The notes below the pieces were generated by a model. The model was not told the origin of the DNA, did no database searches, and saw nothing but the letters and a program-made list of their open reading frames with translations. From assembly GCF_015732285.1 (NCBI RefSeq), contig NZ_WIQU01000029.1, positions 1 through 60,832 of the forward strand: a stretch of 60,832 nucleotides of DNA, in the 5' to 3' direction. How positions within the stretch are numbered: position 1 is the first letter of the stretch; each line of letters starts with the position of its first letter. Made by a program: the position numbers and the translations under genes. Source of the stretch: Pectinatus frisingensis (lineage in GTDB: Bacteria; Bacillota; Negativicutes; Selenomonadales; Selenomonadaceae). Shown here one piece after another: positions 36,336-46,018 of this stretch.

Positions 36336-36383
36336 GCATCGTACCCTCCGATACCTAAAACAACTATATTGGTACTACGATGC
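36336..36383. promoter_or_regulatory. TetR operator candidate
   Basis: Inverted repeat GCATCGTA (36336-36343) and TACGATGC (36376-36383), 8 pairs, with the left arm overlapping the ribosome site of the regulator gene. The spacing of 32 bp is wide for TetR; could instead be two half sites. Confidence 0.4.
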
Positions 36384-36494
36384 TATTATACTGATTTTAT
36401 ATGAGAATGTCAATGATCAAGCTAATTAGATAACTATCGATATGCCCGGTGGTGTCAAACATTTGGTAGAATAATAATGTGTTTTGGTGTCAAT

Positions 36495-36515
36495 AACTGC
36501 TTAAATTAAGCAGTT
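36495..36515. promoter_or_regulatory. 21-bp palindrome AACTGCTTAA-A-TTAAGCAGTT
   Basis: Perfect arms of 10 bp, followed by TTTT on the plus strand. In a gene-free 403-bp gap (36335-36737) that also holds repeat copy A. No transcript is expected to reach it from the plus strand, so either operator or remnant. Confidence 0.4.
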
Positions 36516-36525
36516 TTAAAATAAG

Positions 36526-36666
36526 AATGGGGCTGTCGCACGAACGACATTGACCTCATAAAATGCAGCCCGTTGCTGTAATATGGTTTTCTGTATTTTT
36601 GAGGATGGACAGAAGAAACGGGATGCTGCTTTATGAATGAAAATGTTTATGTGCGACAACCCCATT
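36526..36666. repeat. Interspersed palindromic repeat, copy A
   Basis: Best-preserved copy: AATGGGGCTGTCGCAC and GTGCGACAACCCCATT at the ends, inner arms GACATTGACCTCATAAAATGC and GCTTTATGAATGAAAATG. 141 bp. It lies downstream of aspA on its strand and its long hairpin may end that transcript. Confidence 0.75.
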
Positions 36667-36737
36667 ATATAACTTTACTGGGGAGTACAGTTACATTAAA
36701 TGGTTATCTGCTGTTAATGAAAGTGATTTTGTGTAAA

Positions 36738-38126
36738 TTATTGAGCAATACCAGGATGTGTCATTTGCTGTGGAGATAATATATGTTCCAGTTTTTCTTT
36801 GGGCATCAGATTTTTGGCTATAATTATATCACGGATCGGCTTGCCGGTAGTGTAAGCTTCTTTGGCCAGCATTGCCGATTTTTCATAACCGATATGCGGT
36901 AACAAGGCAGTCACAACGCCGACACTGTTGTTAAGCCAGGTCTGGCACTGCCTGTTATTTGGCTGCAGGTCGACAAGTAGTTTGTCAATAAATGTATTGA
37001 CGGCATTGGTCATATAGTTCATGGAATTGAATAGATTAAAGGAGATGACCGGTTCCATTACATTGAGTTCAAACTGTCCGTTTTCCACGCCAAGATTGAT
37101 AGCCAAGTCGTTGGCTATCACTTGATAGCAGCTTTGGTCAAGTACTTCGGCGATAACGGGATTTACCTTACCCGGCATGATGGATGAACCCGGCTGGCGG
37201 GCCGGCAATTTCAATTCATTGAGCCCACAGCGTGGACCTGAAGCCATAAGCCTGAAATCGTTGGCCATTTTTATCAGAACGAGTGCGGTGACTCGAAGTG
37301 ATGCGGACACATCGGCGAATCCATCGGTGTTGTTGGTGGCGTCGACCAAGTTGTCGGCAGTCTTGAAGATTTCACCGGTTACGTCGGAAAGTGTTTGGGC
37401 AACGGTCTTGATGTATTCCGGTTCAGCGTTGAGGCCGGTGCCGACAGCAGTACCGCCCATATTTATCACATGGATGGAATCAACAGCAGCTTTGATGCGC
37501 TTGATGCCGCGGCGTACCGCAGAAGCGTATGAAGCCATTTCCTGACCAAGCGTAATAGGAACGGCATCTTGGAGATGAGTGCGTCCCATTTTTAGGACAT
37601 CTTTGTATTCGACAGATTTTTTGTCCAGCTCACCGGCCAGACGTTCCAGAGCAGCAATAAGTTTTTTACTTTTATGGCTTACACAGACTTTAATAGCGGT
37701 AGGAAAAGAGTCGTTGGTGGATTGAGCCATGTTAGCATCATTGTTTGGTGAAATGATATCATAACGGCCCTTGGCTTCTCCAATTATTTCTAAAGCGCGA
37801 TTTACCAGTACTTCATTGGTATTCATGTTGACGGATGTGCCGGCTCCGCCTTGAATAGGATCAACCGGGAACTGGTCAAGCATTTTACCGGCGATTATTT
37901 CATCGGCAGCCTGAATCAGTGCATTGCCGATTTTTTTATCAAGACGGCCGGTGGACATATTGGCTAGGGCAGCAGCTTTTTTTACCTTGGCGAAAGCTTG
38001 TACAAAATCCGGATCAATGGTCTGGCCGGTGATATGAAAGTTTTCTTTGGCACGAAGTGTCTGTACACCATAGTACACATCGTCCGGTACTTCTAATTCA
38101 CCTAAAAAATCACGTTCTTTTCTCAT
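36738..38126 (-). CDS. aspA: Aspartate ammonia-lyase, copy 1
   Basis: 462 residues of the aspartase/fumarase superfamily. The three conserved stretches are present: TNDSFPTA region, GRTHLQDAVPITLGQE, and the catalytic loop GSSIMPGKVNP with the active-site serine. It splits aspartate into fumarate and ammonia. Its sequence differs from copy 2 (42276-43664) at about two dozen of 462 residues. Co-directional with and 90 bp after the DASS carrier gene, so probably co-transcribed: carrier imports a dicarboxylate or aspartate, enzyme makes fumarate for respiration. Confidence 0.93.
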   Translation of the reverse strand: MRKERDFLGELEVPDDVYYGVQTLRAKENFHITGQTIDPDFVQAFAKVKKAAALANMSTGRLDKKIGNALIQAADEIIAGKMLDQFPVDPIQGGAGTSVNMNTNEVLVNRALEIIGEAKGRYDIISPNNDANMAQSTNDSFPTAIKVCVSHKSKKLIAALERLAGELDKKSVEYKDVLKMGRTHLQDAVPITLGQEMASYASAVRRGIKRIKAAVDSIHVINMGGTAVGTGLNAEPEYIKTVAQTLSDVTGEIFKTADNLVDATNNTDGFADVSASLRVTALVLIKMANDFRLMASGPRCGLNELKLPARQPGSSIMPGKVNPVIAEVLDQSCYQVIANDLAINLGVENGQFELNVMEPVISFNLFNSMNYMTNAVNTFIDKLLVDLQPNNRQCQTWLNNSVGVVTALLPHIGYEKSAMLAKEAYTTGKPIRDIIIAKNLMPKEKLEHILSPQQMTHPGIAQ

Positions 38127-38216
38127 TTTAACACCCTTCTTTTAAATTTAATCTTCTATAATAATTAATACTGTTTATCTAATTAATACTGTAATACTGC
38201 TTGGGATTGCGATTCA

Positions 38217-39641
38217 TCAGAAGAACCCGACAAATTTCATCCAAGGCAGGCCGATTCCCAGCCACACTATGATATGGAGTGTGGTGATTAGAAAACCTAT
38301 TTTCCACCATCTTCCCTGGCTCATGTAGTTTGCGCCAAAGAATATTGGTGTTACACCACAGCCATAATGAGTGAGGAAGGAACAGCTGTTAGCTAATACG
38401 CCTAAAATTATGAGTACACCTAAGGCTGGTGCACCGGCCGCTATTAATATTGTGGCGAAAGCGGCGAATAAAGCCATGATATGAGCACTGTTGCTGGCTA
38501 AAACATAATGTGCGTAAACATAAATAATGGAGAGGATTACCAGCATTACACCCCAGGAAGTACCGGCGAGACTGCTGCTGACAATATTGGCCAGATATCC
38601 CATGAGACCCAGCTTGGAAAGGTAGGCAGCCATGTTGACTAATACACCCATCCATACCAGAACGTCCCAGGCACCCTTTTGTTTAAGAATGTCATCCCAG
38701 TCAAGTACATGGGTAAAGAGCATTGCACTAAGACCAAGTAAGGCTACAAATGCGGAATCAATACCGTGAATAGGACCGGTTGCCCATAATAACAGAGCAC
38801 AAATGAAGATTACACAAAGTATTTTTTCGGCGCGGGACATTGGACCCAATTTACCAAGTTGTTCGGTTGCCAATTCTTTGGTCTTGGGGGTAGCTTTTAG
38901 TTCCGGGTTAATAATTTTATACAACAGCCACGGGGTCAGAACTGTAAGAATCAGGCCAGGTACTATACAGGCGATAAACCAGTCTGTCCAAGTTATTGTG
39001 ACACCGAATAATGTGCTGGACAGTGAAGCGGCAAGAGCATTGTTGGAAGCACCGGTGAGGAAGATGCAGGCTGAGGTGATAACAGCGCAGTATGAACTGA
39101 AAATCAGGAAAGCACCTGTACGGCGATTTTTTTCCTGATCTGGTTCTGCACCTATAGCAGAACAGATGCTACGGACTATCGGGTAGATAATCCCGCCACC
39201 GCGGGCTGTATTGGATGGTGTGAATGGAGCGATAACAAAATCGGCTGCACTCATTATATAGGCCACCCGCAAAGAACTGCTGCCAAACTTTGCCAGAAGC
39301 ATATAAGCTATACGTTTGCCAAGTCCTGTTTTTATGAATCCTTCGGCAAACATGAAAGCCGATACGATGAGCCAGATTACGGTGTTACTGAAACCGGCCA
39401 GGGCTTCACCGGCTTTTAATACATTGAACAAGACTAAAGCAGTACAAGCAATAATTGCGATGGCTCCTATTGGCAGCGGTTGGAGAATAAAACCGGCGAT
39501 AGTGGCAATAAAGATTGCCAGTAGATGCCAGGCCTGAGGTGCCACTCCCTGGGGAGCGGGAATAAACCAGAGTGTTACGCCAATGGCTAAACAGATTAGA
39601 CTTTTTACCAGAAAGTTTTTAGGAGTCTTTTTACTATCCAT
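38217..39641 (-). CDS. DASS (SLC13)-family dicarboxylate transporter
   Basis: 474 residues, about 12 membrane segments, two SNT-type signature regions: TPSNTARGGGIIYP and ASNSAHIMALFAAF, with pseudo-twofold symmetry. Resembles the exchanger group (TtdT, CitT, plant 2-oxoglutarate/malate translocators). Typical reaction: uptake of an external dicarboxylate against succinate. Pairing with aspA1 (downstream) and a divergent two-component system suggests regulated aspartate, malate or tartrate/succinate exchange. The divergent 293-bp control region is A/T rich; I see no clear operator. Confidence 0.9.
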   Translation of the reverse strand: MDSKKTPKNFLVKSLICLAIGVTLWFIPAPQGVAPQAWHLLAIFIATIAGFILQPLPIGAIAIIACTALVLFNVLKAGEALAGFSNTVIWLIVSAFMFAEGFIKTGLGKRIAYMLLAKFGSSSLRVAYIMSAADFVIAPFTPSNTARGGGIIYPIVRSICSAIGAEPDQEKNRRTGAFLIFSSYCAVITSACIFLTGASNNALAASLSSTLFGVTITWTDWFIACIVPGLILTVLTPWLLYKIINPELKATPKTKELATEQLGKLGPMSRAEKILCVIFICALLLWATGPIHGIDSAFVALLGLSAMLFTHVLDWDDILKQKGAWDVLVWMGVLVNMAAYLSKLGLMGYLANIVSSSLAGTSWGVMLVILSIIYVYAHYVLASNSAHIMALFAAFATILIAAGAPALGVLIILGVLANSCSFLTHYGCGVTPIFFGANYMSQGRWWKIGFLITTLHIIVWLGIGLPWMKFVGFF

Positions 39642-39934
39642 ATGATTTCCTCCTTAAAGGATTTATAGAATGTCACAAACTACGTAGATATCGGCATTTA
39701 CAATAGTTATCATAAAAACTATGACGATAAACAATTTATATGAAAACCTTAATCTTATTAATAAGCTCATAATATATATATAATTTGCCCTACCAGATTC
39801 TACAGAAATATATATAAAATTCACAGGATACAAAAAAATTTATTTTTTTATGCAACAATTTATTTTTAATAAACAATTATCATGTTAAAATAAATGTAAC
39901 ATATAAAATATAAGGAATTATCAGGAGGAGTTTT

Positions 39935-41245
39935 TTGAAAAGTTATCGACGTGATATATTGCTGTTTTTGTTCATGCTCATATGTGTTTCTTTGGCCGGA
40001 GAATTGAAGTTTCACCCATTTGGTGGTTATTTTTCCAGATTTCAAGTCAGTCTGGGTTCGCCGACTTTTTTGCTGTTTATTCTTTTTATGCGGCGGCCTT
40101 CACTGCTTTTTACTGGTGCCTGCATGGGCGTGGTAGTTGTGATTTTTCGGGCAGCAATTGATGTATACTCAACATGTGATATATTTTCCCGGGCGCTGTT
40201 AATGCATGCCGCTACATTTTTTTATTATCTTTTTTATGCGGGATGTTTTTCCCTGGCGCGATTTGACCGCAAATATATTTACAGCAATGCTGTAAAAGTT
40301 GCAGTCTGGTCGGTTCTGGCTGAAATTGTAGCCAGTGTGGCAGAACTTTCAGCAACAAATGTTTTGGTTAATAATTCCTGGCATTTTGTTACAGTACCGA
40401 TGCTTTTGAAACTGATGTTCATAGCAGTTTTGCGCTGTTTTTTTATACTGAGTTTTTTCTTCTTGGCACAGATTTATACAATAGAATCACGAATGCAGCA
40501 GGAAAGAAAAGAAAAAGAACGGATGCTGTTGATGATAACTAATCTCTATGATGAAGTAGTACAGCTGCATGAGTCGCAAAATAATGTTGAAAATGCCACG
40601 CGTGAGTTTTATAAAATATACGAGGAAATAAATCAAAAAGCTGCCACACCAGAAGAAAAGATACTGGCACAAAAGATGCTGGCAATGGCAGGAACCGTAC
40701 ATTCGATAAAAAAAGACAACCAGAGAATATATGTAAATCTTATGGCACTGACCAATAAGAATAATAGTAAGACAGAAGATTATATGAGTGCAGATGAAAT
40801 AATTAAGCTGTCTGTAGACACATATACCAGATATGCCAAATCATTGAATAAGCAAATAAAATTTTATACAAAAATTTCGGCAGAATTACCGTTGCTTCAT
40901 GTATATACATTGTTGTCATTGTTGAATAATCTATTGTCAAATGCAGTTGAAGGCATATTCTCACGGGGAATTGTGGAGATATCTCTGGCGGAAAAAGATG
41001 ATATGCTGCAAATTTTAGTGGACAACACAGGAAGCTTTATTCCTATTAAAAGATTGAAGCTTATTTTCCAGCCGGGTTATACGACAAAATTTGATAGTAA
41101 TGGAAATGCTTCAACCGGTGTAGGACTGTCCTATTTAAAAAATCATGTAAAAAATTTGGGCGGTATGGTCACAATTAATTCTGACGGTGTAAATAATGTT
41201 GAATGTAAATTATTGATTCCGTTAAATAAGATAAAAAGGGGATAA
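39935..41245 (+). CDS. GlnK/YcbA-like sensor histidine kinase
   Basis: 436 residues; TTG start 39935 with AGGAGGAG. Residues 1-185 hold five or six membrane segments with little outside loop. A coiled-coil follows, then the phospho-acceptor motif VHSIKKDNQRI with H256, N-box NNLLSNAVEG (331-340) and G-box STGVGLSYLKNH. The H-box and domain plan fit the GHKL kinases that pair with YcbB-type regulators, as in Bacillus GlnK-GlnL for glutamine. Divergent from the DASS carrier and 6 bp before its regulator gene. Likely controls carrier and aspartase; signal probably an amino or dicarboxylic acid. Confidence 0.88.
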   Translation: MKSYRRDILLFLFMLICVSLAGELKFHPFGGYFSRFQVSLGSPTFLLFILFMRRPSLLFTGACMGVVVVIFRAAIDVYSTCDIFSRALLMHAATFFYYLFYAGCFSLARFDRKYIYSNAVKVAVWSVLAEIVASVAELSATNVLVNNSWHFVTVPMLLKLMFIAVLRCFFILSFFFLAQIYTIESRMQQERKEKERMLLMITNLYDEVVQLHESQNNVENATREFYKIYEEINQKAATPEEKILAQKMLAMAGTVHSIKKDNQRIYVNLMALTNKNNSKTEDYMSADEIIKLSVDTYTRYAKSLNKQIKFYTKISAELPLLHVYTLLSLLNNLLSNAVEGIFSRGIVEISLAEKDDMLQILVDNTGSFIPIKRLKLIFQPGYTTKFDSNGNASTGVGLSYLKNHVKNLGGMVTINSDGVNNVECKLLIPLNKIKRG

Positions 41246-41251
41246 CGTTAT

Positions 41252-42145
41252 ATGCGATTTATGATTGTTGATGATGATTCGGCAACGAGGTTTATGCTGC
41301 AGGATATTATCGAAGACTGTGAGCTGGGAAAGGTAATAAGTTCACTGGATTCAGCAGTTGATGTCGATAATGAATTATTAACAGCCGAAAAAATTGATAT
41401 TTTGATAATTGATTTACTGATGCCGGTGTGCGATGGTATTCAAACAGTGAAAAGTATAAAGGCTGACTTTTTGGGCAAGATCATTATGCTTTCGCAGGTA
41501 GAAAATAAAGAAATGGTGGGAAATGCTTATTCACTGGGTGTTGACAGCTATATAACCAAGCCGATAAACCGTAATGAAGTGGTCGGTGTAATTAAAGAAG
41601 TAAGCAAACATATCTGTTTAAAAAAATTTGTCAGTAATATTCAAAATGATTTACATAATTTATCTTATGAGCGTGGTATTAATAAAGATAAAAGTGATAA
41701 AAAAATGACAATTACAGAGCGGGGAAATATGGTTTTACGAGATTTGGGAATTGAAAGTGAGGCGGGCAGCAAAGACTTACTGGAAGTTATCGGCTGGTTA
41801 GGGAAAAATCTTGACAGCAATGCAAATGACTTTCCCGCTTTGAAAACCATTTTTACACAATTGGTAAACGAAAAAACACCACAGGAAGGCGATTGCAAGA
41901 AAATTAAGGCTGTGGAGCAACGTGTGCGCCGCACTATTTTTCAGGCTATGGTAAATATTGCATCAATGGGTATTGTCGATTGTACCAACCCCAAATTTGA
42001 TGACTATTCATCTCGTTATTTTGATTTGGCGGAAATATATGCGTTGATGCGCACTTTGGAAAAAGATGAGAAACCGCAGATTTCTAATTCACATATAAAC
42101 AGTAAGAAATTTATTCGCACATTGTATATTGAAAGCCATAAATAA
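41252..42145 (+). CDS. Response regulator with YcbB (GlnL-like) output domain
   Basis: 297 residues. Receiver 1-120 with DDD at 7-9, D54 (IIDLLMP) and K near 104 (YITKPINR). The C-terminal half contains TERGNMVLRDLGIESEAGSKDLLEV, VEQRVRRTIFQAM and NPKFDDYSSRYFD, the YcbB/PF08664-type output domain known from Bacillus GlnL. It is predicted to bind DNA and regulate the neighbouring carrier. Confidence 0.9.
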   Translation: MRFMIVDDDSATRFMLQDIIEDCELGKVISSLDSAVDVDNELLTAEKIDILIIDLLMPVCDGIQTVKSIKADFLGKIIMLSQVENKEMVGNAYSLGVDSYITKPINRNEVVGVIKEVSKHICLKKFVSNIQNDLHNLSYERGINKDKSDKKMTITERGNMVLRDLGIESEAGSKDLLEVIGWLGKNLDSNANDFPALKTIFTQLVNEKTPQEGDCKKIKAVEQRVRRTIFQAMVNIASMGIVDCTNPKFDDYSSRYFDLAEIYALMRTLEKDEKPQISNSHINSKKFIRTLYIESHK

Positions 42146-42173
42146 ACCATGAAAAAAATATTGCAAAATAAAA

Positions 42174-42207
42174 AACGAGACTTGGAAAGTAAAATCCAAG
42201 TCTCGTT
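42174..42207 (-). terminator. Terminator between the regulator and aspA2 genes
   Basis: Arms AACGAGACTTGGA (42174-42186) and TCCAAGTCTCGTT (42195-42207), 13 perfect pairs. The T-run is on the minus strand, so it mainly ends the aspA2 transcript. Confidence 0.8.
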
Positions 42208-42275
42208 GTATGTAAAGAGATTGCGGCGTGCTGGATTGCTGCAATCCCGACAGGAAAGCTGATAAAACTATAGAA

Positions 42276-43664
42276 TTATTCGGCGATGCCCGGGTGGGTC
42301 ATTTGTTGCGGCGATAATATATGTTCCAGTTTTTGCTTGGGCATCAGGTTTTTGGCTATGACTATATCACGGATCGGTTTACCGGTAGTGTATGCTTCCT
42401 TGGCCAGCATCGCTGATTTTTCATAACCGATATGGGGCAGTAAGGCAGTGACTACGCCAACACTGTTATCAAGCCAAGTCTGGCATTGCTTGTTATTTGG
42501 CTGCAGGCCGATGAGTAGTTTATCGACAAAGGTGTTGATGGCATTGGTCATATAGTTCATGGAGTTGAACAGATTAAAGGAGATGACCGGTTCCATTACA
42601 TTGAGTTCAAACTGTCCATTTTCCACGCCAAGGTTGATAGCCAGGTCATTAGCTATTACTTGATAGCAGCTTTGGTCAAGTACTTCGGCGATAACAGGAT
42701 TTACCTTACCTGGCATTATGGATGAACCCGGCTGACGGGCCGGCAGTTTTAATTCATTAAAACCGCAGCGCGGACCTGAAGCCATAAGGCGAAAATCATT
42801 GGACATCTTAATTAAAGTGAGTGCGGTAACTCGAAGAGCTGCAGAGACATCGGCGAATCCGTCGGTATTGTTGGTGGCATCGACCAGATTGTCAGCAGTT
42901 TTGAAGGTTTCACCAGTTACGTCTGAAAGTGTTTTGGCAACGGTTTTGATGTATTCCGGTTCGGCGTTAAGTCCGGTGCCGACAGCCGTACCCCCCATAT
43001 TTATCACGTGGATGGAATCAACGGCAGATTTAATGCGTTTGATGCCGCGACGTACCGCGGAAGCGTATGAAGCCATTTCCTGTCCAAGCGTGATCGGAAC
43101 AGCGTCCTGTAGATGAGTGCGTCCCATTTTCAGAATATCTTTGTATTCGATAGATTTTTTGTCCAGCTCACCGGCCAGACGTTCCAGAGCAGCAATAAGT
43201 TTTTTGTTTTTATGGCTTATACAGACTTTGATGGCAGTAGGAAAAGAGTCATTGGTGGATTGAGCCATGTTGGCATCATTGTTGGGGGAAATGATGTCAT
43301 AACGGCCCTTGGCTTCTCCGATTATTTCTAAAGCGCGATTTACCAGGACTTCATTGGTGTTCATATTGACTGAAGTGCCGGCTCCGCCTTGGATAGGATC
43401 GACCGGGAACTGATCGAGCATTTTGCCGGCAATTATTTCGTCGGCAGCTTGAATCAGTGCCTTGCCAATTTTTTTATCGAGACGGCCGGTGGACAGGTTG
43501 GCTAAGGCAGCAGCTTTCTTTACCTTGGCAAAAGACTGCACAAAGTCAGGGTCAATGGTCTGGCCGGTGATATGAAAGTTTTCTTTGGCACGAAGTGTCT
43601 GTACGCCATAGTACACATCGTCAGGTACTTCTAATTCACCTAAAAAATCGCGTTCTTTTCTCAT
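42276..43664 (-). CDS. aspA: Aspartate ammonia-lyase, copy 2
   Basis: 462 residues, same length and same start and end as copy 1, with about two dozen substitutions, mostly conservative. All catalytic segments (GRTHLQDAVPITLGQE, GSSIMPGKVNP) are intact. Co-directional with, and downstream of, a dcuC remnant (43891-44200), which suggests an ancestral dcuC-aspA operon. The DNA also remains close to copy 1, so recent duplication or gene conversion. The 226-bp gap upstream contains an AT-rich promoter-like stretch (TTGTATAATGTATAC near 43734) but nothing coding. Confidence 0.92.
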   Translation of the reverse strand: MRKERDFLGELEVPDDVYYGVQTLRAKENFHITGQTIDPDFVQSFAKVKKAAALANLSTGRLDKKIGKALIQAADEIIAGKMLDQFPVDPIQGGAGTSVNMNTNEVLVNRALEIIGEAKGRYDIISPNNDANMAQSTNDSFPTAIKVCISHKNKKLIAALERLAGELDKKSIEYKDILKMGRTHLQDAVPITLGQEMASYASAVRRGIKRIKSAVDSIHVINMGGTAVGTGLNAEPEYIKTVAKTLSDVTGETFKTADNLVDATNNTDGFADVSAALRVTALTLIKMSNDFRLMASGPRCGFNELKLPARQPGSSIMPGKVNPVIAEVLDQSCYQVIANDLAINLGVENGQFELNVMEPVISFNLFNSMNYMTNAINTFVDKLLIGLQPNNKQCQTWLDNSVGVVTALLPHIGYEKSAMLAKEAYTTGKPIRDIVIAKNLMPKQKLEHILSPQQMTHPGIAE

Positions 43665-43890
43665 TTAATAACACCTTTCTTTTATGTTATAGATTAGTTG
43701 TTAAATTAATATTTATAATATTTACTAGTACATTGTATAATGTATACATAAATATCTTGAGTACATTATAACGCATTTATATAAATAATGCATGTGTTTT
43801 TAATATATTTTTTTAATAATCATGATATGGTCACAATATAATTATTTTGTTGAAAAATAGCATGGCAATTAAGCTGTTTTTACGATTTAT

Positions 43891-44200
43891 TCACAGTAAT
43901 AATAACATGACAATAATAGTTGCTGCTATTGTCGGGATAGCATTGCGCTTAGTTAATTCCAACGGATTAACATTAGCCATTTTAGCAATAATGATACCGG
44001 CACCGGCTACAGGACTCATGCAGCGTCCCAGACCTGCGCCGATTTGGGCCATTGAACCAAGTTCAATAATTCCATAGCCAAAGTCAGCGGCATGTGGTGT
44101 AATTGCTCCATTGAATGCCAAAGCGGCAGCGTTGCCTGATCCGGAAAGTGCACCTATTAAGAAAGTACCGAAAGCGGATACTATTTGAGCTATCTGCTGT
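43891..44200 (-). pseudogene. C-terminal remnant of an anaerobic C4-dicarboxylate carrier (DcuC-type)
   Basis: About 100 codons open in one frame, reading SQQIAQIVSAFG, FLIGALSGSGNAAALAFNG and GLGRCMSPVAGAG, the highly conserved end of DcuC, down to a normal stop at 43891. The rest of the ~450-residue protein is absent: at about 44190-44200 the sequence switches to an M20 amidohydrolase fragment in another frame. No start codon or ribosome site is present for it. Confidence 0.8.
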
Positions 44201-44888
44201 GAATATATTTTGCTAATTCGGGCGTATTGTTGGCACCGGCAGCACCACCGACTTTTTCAATTTGTATTTTGACATCGTACATTTGCGCAGCTGCTTTTAA
44301 TATGCGTTGTGCTTCGGTTTCCATATATTTGTTGATATTACTCGAACTGCCGCGGGTTTCCAGTTTTATTAAAGCTTTATCACCAATGATATTGCGCCCG
44401 CTGCCCGTTTCAAGTGTGCCAACATTTATGCGTGATACACCTTCAGAATGACGAGAGATAGCATAGAGATTAAGAGTTGCACAAGTTGCCGCTAAAAGTG
44501 CATTTTTCCCTGTTTCCGGAGCGGCTCCGGCATGTGCCGGTACGCCGGTAAAATATGCGTCATATTTGCTGGTAGCTAAAAATCCTTTGACATTGCAGGC
44601 AATACTGCCGGTTTTTCTCATCTTGAATCCGAAATGGGCACCCAGCATATAATTTACGTCATCGACATCACCGTTTTCTACCATTGCTCTGGCACCACGG
44701 ACGCCTTCCTCAGCTGGTTGAAAAATAAGTTTTATAGTTCCCTTGAGTTCATTCTTGAGACTGGATAGGATACCGGCCACTGCCAAGCCTACCGTAGTAT
44801 GTCCATCATGACCGCAAGCATGCATTGCATTGGGATTTATGGAACAAAAACCTTCTCGGTACGGACGATGCTGTTCATGCAATAACAT
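44190..44888 (-). pseudogene. Truncated M20-family amidohydrolase (AbgB/hippurate hydrolase type)
   Basis: 232 codons beginning with a chance ATG at 44888, just after a stop. The metal-binding HACGHDGHT is at the start, so the N-terminal ~95 residues including the first metal ligands are lost; the dimerisation domain is intact, and the last ~130 residues after ELAKY are replaced by the dcuC remnant. Both ends are cut, thus a gene relic from deletion. GTIKLIFQPAEEG confirms the family. Confidence 0.82.
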
Positions 44889-44929
44889 TTACTTGGAACA
44901 TATCACATAAAGAAAGATAATATCAGTTA

Positions 44930-45493
44930 TTAATTCAGATGGCACCAATAGTCAGTGATACCGCGAGCTATGGCAGAGGCTAAAGAATTTTGTTTTTCGA
45001 CCAGGATGCGGGCATCAGCATCGTTATCAATAAAAGCAACTTCAATCAATATTGCGGGCATAACAGTATGGTTCAGAACAATCAGATCCAAGCGTTCCTT
45101 TATGCCGCGGTCAGGTATGTCAGGATCAATGCTACGTAAAGTTTTGCTGAGCTGTTGGCGGATATACTGTGCTAATATACCAGCCTGGCTGTTTTTCCTC
45201 CGACAGAGAATTTCTGTACCGCGGACTGTAGTATTATAAGCATTGCAGTGCATCGATATAAATATATCAGCCGGCCAGTTATTGGCGGCATGGCAGACAT
45301 TGGGAAAAGCAGGAGATTCACCGCATAGATTATCACTTTGCAGCAGCATAACAGCACAGCCGGCACTTTCCAGCTTACTGGCAAGCAGTTGGCCAAGCGA
45401 AAGTACAATATCGCATTCACGCAGTAAAAGATGTCCATTGACGGCACCGCTGTCAATACCGGGCATGTGACCGGGATTTATAAAAACCTTCAT
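44930..45493 (-). CDS. N-acetylmuramoyl-L-alanine amidase (Amidase_3, CwlD-like)
   Basis: 187 residues: FINPGHMPGIDSGA at the start (first zinc His), glutamate in LLRECDIVLSLGQ, second His in ISMHCNA, and catalytic Glu in LIEVAFIDND. Zinc-dependent cleavage of peptidoglycan stem peptides. No signal peptide or cell-wall domain, so it needs another route out, such as the holin encoded at 46955. Divergent from the DUF1659 gene with a 265-bp control region. Confidence 0.88.
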   Translation of the reverse strand: MKVFINPGHMPGIDSGAVNGHLLLRECDIVLSLGQLLASKLESAGCAVMLLQSDNLCGESPAFPNVCHAANNWPADIFISMHCNAYNTTVRGTEILCRRKNSQAGILAQYIRQQLSKTLRSIDPDIPDRGIKERLDLIVLNHTVMPAILIEVAFIDNDADARILVEKQNSLASAIARGITDYWCHLN

Positions 45494-45758
45494 TATATTA
45501 GTACCTCCTGTTTATTATTATTTCATATATATACATGACGGCAGAAGGCATTTTTACTATACAGATATAGATAATTGTGTAAGTTTGCTTTATAAGAACA
45601 GGAAATAAATTATTTCTGCATGACGGATCATGTTATTTTTTGTCAAAGTTTTTAACAGATTTGTCATATTTTTTCTTATCGGCATAAATAAAAATAAAGT
45701 TTTATAGTTGTATTTTTTGTGATTCAAGGCATGTATATAAGTGAAAGGGGGAATGAAG

Positions 45759-45983
45759 ATGCCAGCAAAAAAAACTGACCAGAGCACAAAGCTCATAATC
45801 AAGGTCCAAACTGGTGTAACCGAAAGCGGTAAAGCAAAATACAGCCAGCGCAGCTTTGCATCCATCAATCCGGCTACAGCTGATGATGGGTTACTCACAG
45901 TTGGAAAATCTATCAGTGAATTGCAAAAATATCCTGCAGGCGTGATAATGCGCCAGGATGTATGCACGCTTGATGAGGCGTGA
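45759..45983 (+). CDS. DUF1659-family small protein
   Basis: 74 residues from ATG 45759, eight bases after AAAGGGGG. Basic start (MPAKKTDQSTKLIIKVQTG), then SFASINPATADDGLLTVGKSI-EL, the DUF1659 pattern. Such proteins are almost always next to a DUF2922 gene in Firmicutes; function unknown. No signal or membrane segment. Confidence 0.8.
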   Translation: MPAKKTDQSTKLIIKVQTGVTESGKAKYSQRSFASINPATADDGLLTVGKSISELQKYPAGVIMRQDVCTLDEA

Positions 45984-46018
45984 TGAAACTGTATTTTTAT
46001 GAATGAGGAGGTGAAAAA

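Noticed and set aside
26868-36666. CRISPR array
   Set aside because: The repeats are long palindromes spread over 10 kb with genes between, not direct repeats with regular spacers, and no cas gene is present.
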